A DNA stretch of 64,000 nt from Mesorhizobium shangrilense (GCF_040537815.1 NZ_JBEWSZ010000001.1:3286001-3350000); one strand, 5' to 3'; positions 1 to 10,120 are shown, counted from the stretch's first letter. Translations and numbers: made by a program. The notes: generated by a model from the sequence alone, not told the origin.

Positions 1-92
1 TTTGCGCCTTCAGCGGCGAACATGCGTGCAACCGCGGCTCCCAATCCGGAGCCGGAGCCGGTGACCAAAAAAACGCTATCCTTGATCCGCAT
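1..92 (-). CDS. SDR family dehydrogenase, N-terminus only (cut by window edge)
   Basis: The first 30 codons read MRIKDSVFLVTGSGSGLG and continue with AARMFAAEGA-like residues. This is the N-terminal Rossmann strand and glycine-rich TGxxxGxG loop of a classical short-chain dehydrogenase, and the opening resembles type II 3-hydroxyacyl-CoA dehydrogenases (HSD10 type). The start is the ATG at 90-92. It lies 75 bp downstream of the AraC gene on the same strand and is the last visible gene of the mutase operon. In that context oxidation of a 3-hydroxyacyl-CoA such as (S)-3-hydroxybutyryl-CoA is an inference. The catalytic Ser-Tyr-Lys lies outside the window, so any SDR activity remains possible. 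Confidence 0.75.
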   Translation of the reverse strand, partial: MRIKDSVFLVTGSGSGLGAAVARMFAAEGA

Positions 93-167
93 TGTTCATG
101 CCCGCGCGAGAATGCCTCGCCCGAACATGTTGCAACGGAGCAAAGTGGCATACGATGACCGAAGCGC

Positions 168-1253
168 TCAGATTTGGTGATCGATTTTGCAATGTTTGCC
201 GTTCGATGCGTGCCGTGCCTGCGGCCCCGCCGAGTTCGCGGGCGAACGGTCCTGTGCATCGAGCCTCGATGCGGCCTCTCGGCGAAACGACGCGGGGCTT
301 TTGCCGGTCCATTTGTGGAATGCCCGATGAAAGGCACTTGGTTCGGAAAAGCCGATATCGGCGGACAGATCGGCCACGCTTCGGCTGCCGCCAAGCAAGG
401 CTTCCATGGCCAGGGCTCGGCGCATTTCATCCTTGATGGAGCGATAGGTCTGCCCCTCTGATTGCAAGCGCCGGCGCAAGGTCGGCGCTTGCATACGCAT
501 TCCCGCGGCGAGTGTCTCGAAGCTTGGCCACGCGGACGGAACCGTCATGTGCAGGCGTCCGCGAACAGCGGCGGAGAGCCCCTCATCGTGGCGATACCGC
601 ACCAGAATATTGGCTGGCGCCTGGCGCAGGAATTCCCGCAAGGCGCTGTTGTCACGGATGACAGGCAGCGTCAGGAAATCGGCATCGAAGACAAGCCGGC
701 TTTCCCGCTGATCAAACCGCACCGGGGCGCCGAAAAACAGGCGGTAGTCGGTTCCGTCGGGTGGCGCGCTGCATTTGAAATCCACCCAGCGGATCGGCAG
801 GCGCCGGCCCACCAGCCAACAGTTCACGCCATGGACGATGATCCAGAAGGTGCGGTAGGCAAAGGCCGAGCGCAGCGGACTGGCGTCCTCCAAGATGACC
901 TCGGCAAGTCCGTTCCTGACGATCAGTTGGCCGTGAGGATCATCGAGGACCACGCGCAGGAATCGCAGGCCTCGGCGCAGCGCATGCTCCAGCGTCTTGG
1001 TCGACAGCAGCGCGTGGCACAGCAGCGCGAAGCTGCCGGACCGCATCGGCCGAGCCCCTTCGCCGAAGAACTCGTCGTCCATGGTTTCGGCAACGGCATG
1101 CCAAAGCGCGCCATATTGCTCCGCGGAGATCGGTTGGGAAATGACCGGCGGCAGGCCCACCCGCGCCAGCAGGGGTTCGATCTCCACGTTGTGGCGGCGA
1201 AGGCATTCGAGCGTATCGTCCATGAAACAGGGAGCGATCATTCGACGTTCCAC
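168..1253 (-). CDS. AraC family transcriptional regulator (Arabinose_bd type)
   Basis: About 361 aa. The first ~200 residues match the fold of the Arabinose_bd-type sensor domain seen in OruR/VirS-like regulators. The C-terminal ~100 residues carry the two-helix-turn-helix AraC DNA-binding module, with the second HTH around VADLSADIGFSEPSAFHRAF followed by KWTGKSPASFR. The start is a GTG at 1253; an ATG at 1241 is an alternative. The gene begins only 19 bp after the acyl-CoA ligase stop and so is probably co-transcribed with the mutase operon it may control. Its effector cannot be read from sequence. Confidence 0.85.
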   Translation of the reverse strand: MERRMIAPCFMDDTLECLRRHNVEIEPLLARVGLPPVISQPISAEQYGALWHAVAETMDDEFFGEGARPMRSGSFALLCHALLSTKTLEHALRRGLRFLRVVLDDPHGQLIVRNGLAEVILEDASPLRSAFAYRTFWIIVHGVNCWLVGRRLPIRWVDFKCSAPPDGTDYRLFFGAPVRFDQRESRLVFDADFLTLPVIRDNSALREFLRQAPANILVRYRHDEGLSAAVRGRLHMTVPSAWPSFETLAAGMRMQAPTLRRRLQSEGQTYRSIKDEMRRALAMEALLGGSRSVADLSADIGFSEPSAFHRAFHKWTGKSPASFRREAASRLDAQDRSPANSAGPQARHASNGKHCKIDHQI

Positions 1254-1272
1254 CGCTTATGACCCCGCCGCT

Positions 1273-2901
1273 CTAACGCTGTCCGCGATCAAATGTGGCA
1301 TCGCTCACACCGCGCTGCCGCAAGGCGTTCCTGGCGACTTTTTCTGTCGGCGTTCGCGGCAGCGGGGTGTCGGTAATCTCGATGTAGCGCGGAACCATGT
1401 GGCGAGGCGCGAGCTCCCGGAAGTGGTCGAGCAGAGCGGCGGGTTCCAGCGCGGACCCCGGTTTGCGCATGGCGACAACCATGATGTCTTCCTCGGTGAA
1501 TTCCGACGGAATTCCGAAAGCCGCACTCTCGACGATGTCGGGGTGTTTTTCAGCGACGGTTTCCACCTCGTAGGCGGAAATGTTCTCGCCCCGACGCCGG
1601 ATCGCCTCGTTGAGGCGATGCTTGAAATAGAGCCAGCCGTCTTCGTCCAGAAAGCCGGCATCGCCGGAATGATACCAAAGGTTCCTGAGCGTCTGCACCG
1701 TCTTGGCGTCTGCACGATAGTAGCCGGAAAACATGCTCCAGCTCTTGCTCGGGCGCGAAACGATTTCGCCGACAGTGCCGGGCGGCAGGCGCCTGTCGGC
1801 TTCGTCGACGATCGCCACTTCCCAGTCCGGATGCGGCCGGCCGCAGGAGCCCGGTCTCGTTTCATCCGCCGTGTCCAACGTTACAAAGCTGGTTTCGGTC
1901 TGGCCGTAGCCGGTGACAAGTTTCATGCCGAAGCGGCGCTCGAAAGCCTCCTTGTCCGGAACCATGGGAATGCACTGGCATATTTTGACGGGATTGCCGC
2001 TGTCGTTCCCGGACCGCGGCGCGCGCATCAGCATGACGGCCATGGCGCCCAGCAGATTTGTCGCCGTGGCGCCACTGGCGCGGACCTGGTCCCAGAACCT
2101 CGACGCGCTGAAGCCGTCGACCAGCGTCGATTGCGTCCCGTAGATCAGGGGCATGAACACACCGAACATCTGGGCGTCGGTGTGAAACAGCGGCAAGGCC
2201 GAGAAATAACTGTCGCCGGTCGTGTAGCCGAGGTTGGATGCCATTGCCGCAGCCCAGGAATAGCAATGATGGTGAGACATCAACGCCCCCTTGGCGGGGC
2301 CGGTGGTACCCGACGTGTACAGGATGGCCATCGGGTCGGAGTAATGGACTTCGGCCAGATCATAATCCGGCCGCGAGGCCAGACATTCCTCAAAACGGAC
2401 AATCCGGGCGATCCTGATGCCTGCCGCCCGCGCCTCACCCGGATCAACGCCCACGAGGATGAGCGTCCGCAGATTGGGCAGGTCGTCCTGAACCCTTGCG
2501 AGTTCCGCAAGAGCATCGGCGTCTGTAACGAGCACCTCTGCGCCGCAATTGTTGAGGTTATGGCAGAGGAGCTCCCCCTTCAGGCCGGGATTGTTCGGCA
2601 CCTCGATCGCGCCCAGACTTGATGCCGCAAACCATATCGCGACGAGTTCAAGACAATTGGGCAGCAGCATCGCCACGCGGTCCGCGCGGCCGACACCCAG
2701 CTCGCGCAAGCCGCGCGCCAGCTGGCTCGACATCAGCAGCATGTCCTCGAAGCTCACGGAGCGCCCGCGGACTTCGAGGAATTTCCTGGCTCCGAGCCGT
2801 TCGGCCTGCTTCAACAGTATCCTGGGCAACACCCGGCCTTCGAGCTCGTCTTCGTGCCTGCCCGGGATGTAGGGGGGTGATGAGGCGTCGTGAATTGTCA
2901 T
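1273..2901 (-). CDS. AMP-forming acyl-CoA synthetase (candidate 2-hydroxyisobutyrate-CoA ligase / CaiC-like)
   Basis: 542 aa adenylate-forming ligase. It has the P-loop-like motif ILYTSGTTGPAKG (about residues 193-205), the GYGQTE motif, and YHSGDAGFLDEDGWLYF followed by RRRGENISAYEVE, the hinge signature of CaiC-type crotonobetaine/carnitine-CoA ligases. It joins a carboxylic acid to CoA using ATP. The chosen ATG at 2901 leaves 7 bp after the hydratase stop; a longer frame reaching upstream would overlap that gene and shows no homology. 2-Hydroxyisobutyryl-CoA mutase loci in other bacteria also carry such a ligase, so activation of a branched hydroxy acid is the likely role. Crotonobetaine-like substrates cannot be excluded. 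Confidence 0.85.
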   Translation of the reverse strand: MTIHDASSPPYIPGRHEDELEGRVLPRILLKQAERLGARKFLEVRGRSVSFEDMLLMSSQLARGLRELGVGRADRVAMLLPNCLELVAIWFAASSLGAIEVPNNPGLKGELLCHNLNNCGAEVLVTDADALAELARVQDDLPNLRTLILVGVDPGEARAAGIRIARIVRFEECLASRPDYDLAEVHYSDPMAILYTSGTTGPAKGALMSHHHCYSWAAAMASNLGYTTGDSYFSALPLFHTDAQMFGVFMPLIYGTQSTLVDGFSASRFWDQVRASGATATNLLGAMAVMLMRAPRSGNDSGNPVKICQCIPMVPDKEAFERRFGMKLVTGYGQTETSFVTLDTADETRPGSCGRPHPDWEVAIVDEADRRLPPGTVGEIVSRPSKSWSMFSGYYRADAKTVQTLRNLWYHSGDAGFLDEDGWLYFKHRLNEAIRRRGENISAYEVETVAEKHPDIVESAAFGIPSEFTEEDIMVVAMRKPGSALEPAALLDHFRELAPRHMVPRYIEITDTPLPRTPTEKVARNALRQRGVSDATFDRGQR

Positions 2902-2908
2902 GGCGCGT

Positions 2909-3658
2909 TCAAAACTCTTTTGCTCGCGCTTGAGCCTCTGGAGACATGAAGCCACTGACAGTGGCTTTGGTCTCCAGCGCCATTGCGTCCGCGAGGGATG
3001 AGTGAAAGCCTTCGTTGATGGCGTGCTTGATGTCCGACACCGCGCTCGCGGGACGCTCCGCGATCGTGAGCGCCAGTTTTCTCGCTTCGTTAAGCAGTTC
3101 GGCTTCGGCGACGAGTTTCCATGCGATGCCAACCTCGACAGCCTTTGCGGCGTCGTGCCGTTCGCCCAGGATCATCAGTTCCTTGGCGACCTGCGGCCCG
3201 ACCTGTTTGGTCAACAGCGCCGTCACGCCGCCGGTCACGAACAGCCCATAGGTGACCTCAGGGAAAAACCAGCGGGTATTGTCGGCAAACAACCGGAAAT
3301 CGCAGTTGATGGCCCATTCGAGAGCCCCGCCCACGCACCAGCCATGCACCGCGGCAATAACGATCTTCCTGGATTGCATGATCTGAAGGGTGACGTTCTG
3401 GATCGCCTCGACCCAGGCCTGCGTCGCTGGCTCGGACACGGTTTGCGCATCGAGGTCCTTGAGGTCGTCCCCGGAGCAGAAGGCGCGCCCTTCCCCATGG
3501 AGAATGATGACACGGGTATCCACTTGCGCCTCGGCTTTCGCAAGCGCGGCGGCTAGTTCATCGACGAGCTGCCGGTTCATGGCGTTGAGCCGTTCGGGCC
3601 GGTTCAGTTTGATCCAGGCAACAGGCCCGTCGTTTCTGGAAATGACTGCTTGCGTCAT
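2909..3658 (-). CDS. Enoyl-CoA hydratase/isomerase family protein
   Basis: 249 aa crotonase-fold protein. The oxyanion-hole segments are GRAFCSGDDLKDL (residues ~56-68) and AVHGWCVGGALEWAINCDFR (~100-120). The segment FFPEVTYGLFVTGGV holds the Glu at the position typical of one catalytic carboxylate. Length is normal for the family. It lies 10 bp after the mutase stop and 7 bp before the ligase start, so the three are co-transcribed. It may hydrate or isomerise an unsaturated acyl-CoA derived from the mutase product. Crotonase members also act as hydrolases or lyases, so the exact reaction is open. Confidence 0.85.
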   Translation of the reverse strand: MTQAVISRNDGPVAWIKLNRPERLNAMNRQLVDELAAALAKAEAQVDTRVIILHGEGRAFCSGDDLKDLDAQTVSEPATQAWVEAIQNVTLQIMQSRKIVIAAVHGWCVGGALEWAINCDFRLFADNTRWFFPEVTYGLFVTGGVTALLTKQVGPQVAKELMILGERHDAAKAVEVGIAWKLVAEAELLNEARKLALTIAERPASAVSDIKHAINEGFHSSLADAMALETKATVSGFMSPEAQARAKEF

Positions 3659-3668
3659 GGTGTCCTCC

Positions 3669-5360
3669 TCAGACGATCATCGGTTCGGCATAGGAACCCC
3701 AGACATCCCGCAGCGAGCTGCAAATCTCGCCCAGCGTCGCTCTTGCCTTCACGAGCTCGATGGTCTTCGGCAGCAGGTTGATGTCGTCGGATCCGGCCTG
3801 TTGGGCGAGCTCTTTCAAAAGATGTTGAACGCGATCGCTGTCCCGGTTGGCGCGGACCTCATTCAAACGGTCGATCTGCAGCTGCGTGCATTCATCGTCG
3901 TAGGGATGGATGTGGACCTCGGCGGAATCGCTGGTCTCATCGACATAGCGGTTGACGCCAACCGAGATTTTTTCGCCCGTATCGATCTTCTTGAAGGTCG
4001 CGTACGCGGAGTCGGCCAGCTTCTGCTGGAACCAGCCTTCCTCGACCAGCTTGATGGCGCCGCCGCGTTCCTTCACCTCATCCAGCACTTTCCAGATTTC
4101 GTCTTCCATGTCCCGCGTAAGGCGCTCTATGAAATACGAACCGCCAAGGGGATCGATGACCGACGTCACGTTGATCTCGTCACGGATGATCTGCTGGGTC
4201 CGGATCGCCAGCTTCATCGCCTCTTCGGTCGGAATGGCGAAGGCTTCGTCGAGACCGTTGGTATGCATGCTCTGGCAACCGCCCAGCACGGCGCCGAGGG
4301 CCTGGATGGCGGTCCGCATCAAATTGTTGTGGTGCTCGACTTTCGTGAGGCTCATCGCGGCGGTCTGCACATGCACCCGCAGCCGCATGGATTCGGGCTT
4401 TTTGGCACCGAACCGCTCCGACATGATCTTGGCGTAGACGCGCCGGGCCGCCCTGAACTTGCAGATCTGCTCGAAGAAATCCTGATGGCTGATGAAGAAA
4501 AAGGACAGCCTCGGCGCGAAATCGTCGATGTCCATTCCGGCCTCGATGACCTCTTCGCAATAAGCGATGGTGAAGGCCATGATGAACGCGATTTCCTGCA
4601 ACGCATTTCCGCCGACGTCCGACAGATGATATCCGCTGAGGCTGATCGGATTGAGCTTCGGCGTCGCCTTTGCGCTGTGCATGATCAGGTCACGCAGCAG
4701 CCTGACGGCGGGTCGCACCGGATAGATCCATTCTTTCTGCGCGACGTATTCCTTCAGCGGATCCGCCTGCAATGTCCCGGTCAGCTTGTGAAGGTCGTAG
4801 CCGCGCTGTTCGGCAACAGTGACGAACATCGCGTAGATGACCCAGGCCGAAGGGTTGATGGTGAGGGAGACGGATATTTTTTCCAGGTCGATGCCATCGA
4901 AAAGACGGTCGACATCGTCCACCGTATCGATGGCGACGCCAACGCGGCCCACTTCGCCGAAGGCCATCGGATTGTCTGAATCCAGGCCAAGCAGAGTCGG
5001 CAGATCGAAGTCCGTCGAAAGGCCGGTCTGACCCGTCTGGATCATGTATTTGTAACGCTGGTTCGTAGCTTCCGGATTGCCGAAGCCCGCCACTTGGCGA
5101 ATGGTCCATGGGCGCCCGCGATACATTGTGGGATAGGCGCCACGCGTGAAAGGATAGGCGCCCGGAAAGCCGAGGTCGCTCGCCGGGATATCAGCAACGT
5201 CGGCGGCCGTATAAATCCGCTTCAGCGGAATCCCGCACTCGGTTTCGTAGTCAGGCTTTTCTTCGGGCCTGTTTTTCAAGGCCGCCGCGAGTTCGTTGAC
5301 TTCCCACTCGGCCTGCCTTTCCCTGACGTTTTCGATCGCCGGCGCTGAGAACAGATTCAT
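3669..5360 (-). CDS. hcmA: B12-dependent acyl-CoA mutase catalytic subunit, 2-hydroxyisobutyryl-CoA mutase type
   Basis: 563 aa, only the TIM-barrel half of a methylmalonyl-CoA mutase; the cobalamin domain is encoded separately at 6355-6822. Substrate contacts TMY and RPWTIRQ (residues 78-89) are present, as is the active-site His at 245 in SGYHLSD. The residues that decide substrate differ from methylmalonyl-CoA mutase: Val90 replaces the Tyr (RQVAG), Asp117 lies in GLSTDFDL, and Gln208 replaces the substrate-carboxylate Arg (VAQKEW). Known 2-hydroxyisobutyryl-CoA mutase has Ile90, Asp117 and Gln208 in the same numbering. The expected reaction is 2-hydroxyisobutyryl-CoA to 3-hydroxybutyryl-CoA. 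Isobutyryl- or pivalyl-CoA mutase activity is the main alternative. The start overlaps the GTPase stop (ATGA). Confidence 0.85.
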   Translation of the reverse strand: MNLFSAPAIENVRERQAEWEVNELAAALKNRPEEKPDYETECGIPLKRIYTAADVADIPASDLGFPGAYPFTRGAYPTMYRGRPWTIRQVAGFGNPEATNQRYKYMIQTGQTGLSTDFDLPTLLGLDSDNPMAFGEVGRVGVAIDTVDDVDRLFDGIDLEKISVSLTINPSAWVIYAMFVTVAEQRGYDLHKLTGTLQADPLKEYVAQKEWIYPVRPAVRLLRDLIMHSAKATPKLNPISLSGYHLSDVGGNALQEIAFIMAFTIAYCEEVIEAGMDIDDFAPRLSFFFISHQDFFEQICKFRAARRVYAKIMSERFGAKKPESMRLRVHVQTAAMSLTKVEHHNNLMRTAIQALGAVLGGCQSMHTNGLDEAFAIPTEEAMKLAIRTQQIIRDEINVTSVIDPLGGSYFIERLTRDMEDEIWKVLDEVKERGGAIKLVEEGWFQQKLADSAYATFKKIDTGEKISVGVNRYVDETSDSAEVHIHPYDDECTQLQIDRLNEVRANRDSDRVQHLLKELAQQAGSDDINLLPKTIELVKARATLGEICSSLRDVWGSYAEPMIV

Positions 5361-6358
5361 CTCGGACGCACCTCATTGTCCCAGCCCAGCAACAGGCGGG
5401 CGGCGACGGTTGGATCCATGTCGCGGTTCACCACGGCCTGGATATGCTTCTCCACCTCCCCAGCCTCATCATTGAACTTCTGCTGGAAAAGGTGCCTGGC
5501 GGTGCCAAGTATCCGCGTCTTGCAAATGCCGCGCTGGCGGTCCGCCAGTTCCCCGCTTTCTCGCAAATGCACCCAGTGGCGGCCAATGGCGTCTTTCAGA
5601 TCGCCGATCCGCTCGCCCGACACCGAACTGACCGGCAAGACCGGAGGATTCCACGCGGAGTCTGTCTTGGCCGTTCCGAGCGCCATCATGCCTTTCAAGG
5701 CCGAGATCGTGGCTGCCGCTTCCGGCTTGTCGCATTTGCTGACGGCGTGGATGTCGGCGATTTCCAGGATACCTGCCTTGATCGCCTGGATGTCGTCACC
5801 GAGCCCGGGAGCGGACAGGACCACGATGGTATGAGCGGCTGTCACCACCTCCACCTCATCCTGGCCGACGCCGACGGTTTCGATGATGATTGGCGAGTAT
5901 CCGGCGGCATCGAGAATATCGACCGCCTGAAGCGTCGAGCGGGCCAGGCCGCCAAGGTGACCGCGCGTTGCCATGCTGCGGATGAAGGCCTGGCAGGACT
6001 CGGCCGCATCGTTCATCCGGACCCGGTCGCCCAGGATGGCGCCGCCGGAAAACGGGCTGCTTGGGTCGACCGCGACGACCCCGACCTTGGACCCGTCCGA
6101 CGCGAAGGCCTTGATGAGGGCAGAGACAAGGGTGGACTTGCCGGCGCCCGGCACGCCGGTGATGCCGACGATGTGGGCCTTGCCGGTGTGCTTGTAGATT
6201 TGCGCCAGGGCCTCCGAAGCCTCCGCATATCCGGCCTCAGCGCGGGAGATCATCCGGGCAATGGCCAGAACGCCGCCGGCACGCACGTCGCGCACCAACT
6301 CAAGCGAGGGGACGTAAGCGGAGCGCTTGACCGGTTTTGCAGGGTTAGATGCGGTCAT
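5357..6358 (-). CDS. MeaB/ArgK-type GTPase chaperone of the acyl-CoA mutase
   Basis: 333 aa SIMIBI-class G protein. It has Walker A GITGVPGAGKST (about residues 65-76), DPSSPFSGGAILGDRVRM (switch/Mg region), IIETVGVGQDEVEV (Walker B/switch) and SKCDKPEA, the base-recognition NKxD-like element. MeaB proteins gate delivery of adenosylcobalamin and eject inactivated cofactor from acyl-CoA mutases. It is encoded between the two mutase subunits with 4-bp overlaps on both sides, which fits a dedicated chaperone like MeaH of 2-hydroxyisobutyryl-CoA mutase loci rather than the housekeeping copy. Confidence 0.92.
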   Translation of the reverse strand: MTASNPAKPVKRSAYVPSLELVRDVRAGGVLAIARMISRAEAGYAEASEALAQIYKHTGKAHIVGITGVPGAGKSTLVSALIKAFASDGSKVGVVAVDPSSPFSGGAILGDRVRMNDAAESCQAFIRSMATRGHLGGLARSTLQAVDILDAAGYSPIIIETVGVGQDEVEVVTAAHTIVVLSAPGLGDDIQAIKAGILEIADIHAVSKCDKPEAAATISALKGMMALGTAKTDSAWNPPVLPVSSVSGERIGDLKDAIGRHWVHLRESGELADRQRGICKTRILGTARHLFQQKFNDEAGEVEKHIQAVVNRDMDPTVAARLLLGWDNEVRPR

Positions 6359-6822
6359 ATGCGGCCACGGGCCTCGATCAGGTTCCTGATTGTCGTGACA
6401 ATCAGATCGGCGCGGGCCTCCTGCGGCACAATCGCGTCGACCCCGCTTTCAAGCAGCGTCGCATAATCCTGTTCAGGAATGACACCACCTGCGACAACGA
6501 AAATGTGCTCGGCCTTGTGGTCCCGAAGGCAGCGCCCCAGTTCTCGAAACAGCGGGACATGCGAACCCGACAACAGGCTGACGCCGATGACATCGACGTC
6601 TTCCTGGATCGCGGCGTTGACGACTTCCTTGGGCGATTTGTAGAGACCGGTATAAACGACCTCCATGCCGGCATCACGCAGGATGCGGGCTACGATCTTG
6701 GCGCCCCGATCGTGGCCGTCGAGCCCGAGCTTGGCGACAAGCACCCGGATGGTGCCAGGCGAATGCACTTCGCTATCCGAGGCCGCGCCGGGGTTCCCGT
6801 CTGTCATGATCGTATCCGTCAT
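6355..6822 (-). CDS. hcmB: Acyl-CoA mutase cobalamin-binding subunit
   Basis: 155 aa from the ATG at 6822, preceded by a good ribosome site (GAAGGG, ~10 bp upstream). The B12-binding fold has DGHDRGAK (the DxHxxG motif whose His ligates cobalt), SLLSGSH and VVAGGVIP, all expected. It is the small subunit that assembles with the catalytic subunit at 3669-5360. A longer in-frame start at 6879 would run into dgdA and lacks its own ribosome site. Its stop overlaps the GTPase start by 4 bp. A split mutase is the form used by isobutyryl- and 2-hydroxyisobutyryl-CoA mutases; methylmalonyl-CoA mutases are usually fused. Confidence 0.9.
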   Translation of the reverse strand: MTDTIMTDGNPGAASDSEVHSPGTIRVLVAKLGLDGHDRGAKIVARILRDAGMEVVYTGLYKSPKEVVNAAIQEDVDVIGVSLLSGSHVPLFRELGRCLRDHKAEHIFVVAGGVIPEQDYATLLESGVDAIVPQEARADLIVTTIRNLIEARGRI

Positions 6823-6838
6823 TTGTCCGATGCGCCCT

Positions 6839-8274
<1,436 letters not shown>

Positions 8275-9132
8275 ATGCAAGCTCCACTCGATCTCAGGCT
8301 CCTGGCGACATTCGTTCGTGCGGCCCACTCTGGGACCCTCAGTGCGACGGCGGTACAGGTAGGACGCACGCAATCCGCGGTGACCATGCAGATCCAACGG
8401 CTCGAGGACGCGCTCGGCCAAAGCCTGTTTCATCGAAGCGGCAGCGGCGTCCGCCTCACCGGCAGTGGAGAGCGCTTCCTGGCCTACGCGGAGCGCATTC
8501 TCAAAATCCATGACGAAGCAATTTCGGCGTTCTCGGACAAGGGCTTGCACGGTTCGATGACTTTCGGCAGCCCCGAAGACTATTTGAGTGCGTTCTTCCC
8601 CGCACTCTTGAAGAGCTTCGGAACCAGATACCCAGATGTCGAGATCAAGGTCGTTTCGGCGCCGACAGTTGAATTGCGAACGCTTCTGCACTCGCGCCAG
8701 ATCGACTTGGCGCTTGTCTCGACTCCGAATGCAAACAGTTCAGAAGAAATTGTACGGACGGAAGCACTGGTGTGGGTAGGCAGCAAACCGACCCTGGCAC
8801 TTCACAATTTCGGCGACATTGTGCCTTTGGCCCTGCCGGCATCGAATGCCATGGACCATAGAGCCGCATGCGACGCCATGGCCAACGCAAAGCTGCAATA
8901 TAAGATTTCCTACGCGAGCAACAGCCTTGCCGGGTTGATTGCCGTTGCGCGCTCTGGTCTGGCAATAAGCGTGATGACTCAGGAGGCGGTCCCACCCGAC
9001 CTCCATATTCTGAACGCCCCCCTTCCCCAATTGAGCCGCCTTGGAGTTCTGATCGCTTTTGCCGACTCTGAACGATCGCCTGCAGTCGAGGCATTCGCCA
9101 ACCACATCCGAAGCGTTCTTCCGTCCCTCTGA
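8275..9132 (+). CDS. LysR family regulator, divergent from dgdA
   Basis: 285 aa. The N-terminal winged HTH is LDLRLLATFVRAAHSGTLS followed by ATAVQVGRTQSAVTMQIQRLE, and a periplasmic-binding-like effector domain follows from about residue 90. It is transcribed away from dgdA across a 98-bp spacer, the arrangement of the dgdR repressor and dgdA in Burkholderia, so control of the mutase/dgdA operon is the natural inference. The sequence alone does not prove orthology to DgdR. Downstream, from 9133, coding capacity collapses into gene remnants. Confidence 0.87.
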   Translation: MQAPLDLRLLATFVRAAHSGTLSATAVQVGRTQSAVTMQIQRLEDALGQSLFHRSGSGVRLTGSGERFLAYAERILKIHDEAISAFSDKGLHGSMTFGSPEDYLSAFFPALLKSFGTRYPDVEIKVVSAPTVELRTLLHSRQIDLALVSTPNANSSEEIVRTEALVWVGSKPTLALHNFGDIVPLALPASNAMDHRAACDAMANAKLQYKISYASNSLAGLIAVARSGLAISVMTQEAVPPDLHILNAPLPQLSRLGVLIAFADSERSPAVEAFANHIRSVLPSL

Positions 9133-9330
9133 GGACCCCGCTGTCCGCTGCCAAGCTGTTGTCAAGGAATGGACTCGCAGCGCTCAGCGCGCTTGCCTGA
9201 GCTTTGGGAGAACTTCTGGCATCCCGCTAGACCTGGCTCGCAAAGGCAATCACTGGGGGTAGCGATAGCACCAGTGGAAGCACACAGCCGAAACGGATGG
9301 GATGCCTGCAGCCAGGCGACGCCCGTCGGC

Positions 9331-9799
9331 TCAGAGATAGCGGCCAGGCGACACAGCTTGAGAAAGCTTGTCTTCGGCTCTGCCGTGCACCAGTACTAAG
9401 AATAGCCGGGCGCTCGAGGGTCCTAGCGTAAACCCCTGATGGCCGTGGCCAAAATTGCACCATAGGCCGGGCTTTTCCGGAACGGCGCCAACGACCGGAA
9501 GCATGTCCGGCATGCACGGACGCCAGCCTGCCCAGGGCTCAGGCTCGACGGCTTCACCGAAATCGATTGCCTCGCGCGCCATGCGTTCGGCGCGGACCAG
9601 TTGTCGGGGCGTCTTTACCAGGGGGAAGCGCGCAATCTCGGCTCCCGTCGTCAGCCGGAGCCCCTGGGTCATCGGGCAGTAGAGAGCGGAGGCGGCGACA
9701 TCAACAACGGCCTGCCTGGAAGGCGGTCGGCTTGGTAATGCCTGTGGTAGCCGCGCTTGCGCACCATGGGTATGCAAATGCCCAAGGGCTCGAGCATGG
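9331..9799 (-). pseudogene. C-terminal remnant of a DAO-family FAD oxidoreductase
   Basis: The part nearest the stop reads as the C-terminal third of a D-amino-acid-dehydrogenase-like flavoprotein: GLRLTTGAEIARFPLV, WAGWRPCMPDMLPVVG, then FGHGHQGFTLGPSSARL, the usual FAD-closing segment. Upstream residues continue in a different frame (EPLGICIPMVRKRGYHRHYQ), so at least one frameshift is needed. No N-terminal GxGxxG domain remains, because the reading passes directly into a recombinase fragment near 9800. It is non-functional as it stands. Confidence 0.75.
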
Positions 9800-10120
9800 A
9801 AACGAATGCCGCAGCGAATAGACAGTGTGCTTGTCGGTTGGGAACAATTTGTGGTGCTCGAAGTGCTTGTCGAGCAGGGCTGATAGCGACGCCTCGCAAT
9901 CCTTGTACCGCGGAAAGCCATTAGGGTACCTCTTGAACACCTCTAGTGCCACGCCGACCAATGGAATCCTGCGCACCGATGAGGCTGTCTTGATCTCACG
10001 TGGGTCGTCAGGATCTTCGCGCGGCTCGACCGAGATGTGAGGCACCTCGTGGTCGAGATGGATAACGCCGGCGTGCAAGTTCACTGTTGAGGGCCGCAAG
10101 CGCGCCTGGAACGCCTTCAC
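9800..10120 (-). pseudogene. Fragment of a tyrosine recombinase (integrase)
   Basis: About 107 codons resemble the catalytic core of a phage-type integrase. ETKTASSVRRIPL-like residues (read REIKTASSVRRIPLVG) correspond to the beta-hairpin Lys region, and HTVYSLRHSF corresponds to the box II LRH segment. The frame then changes abruptly into the oxidoreductase remnant, so the C-terminal Arg/Tyr part is lost, and no intact N-terminal domain is visible upstream. It marks a past mobile-element insertion and deletion between the mutase operon and the sugar operon. Confidence 0.7.

Noticed and set aside
997..2622. Long plus-strand reading frame
   Set aside because: It is antisense to the ligase and AraC genes, with biased composition and no domain; a GC-rich shadow.
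3669..5360. Methylmalonyl-CoA mutase large subunit
   Set aside because: The Tyr and Arg that bind the methylmalonyl carboxylate are replaced by Val90 and Gln208, the B12 domain is separate, and the neighbours are not propionate genes.
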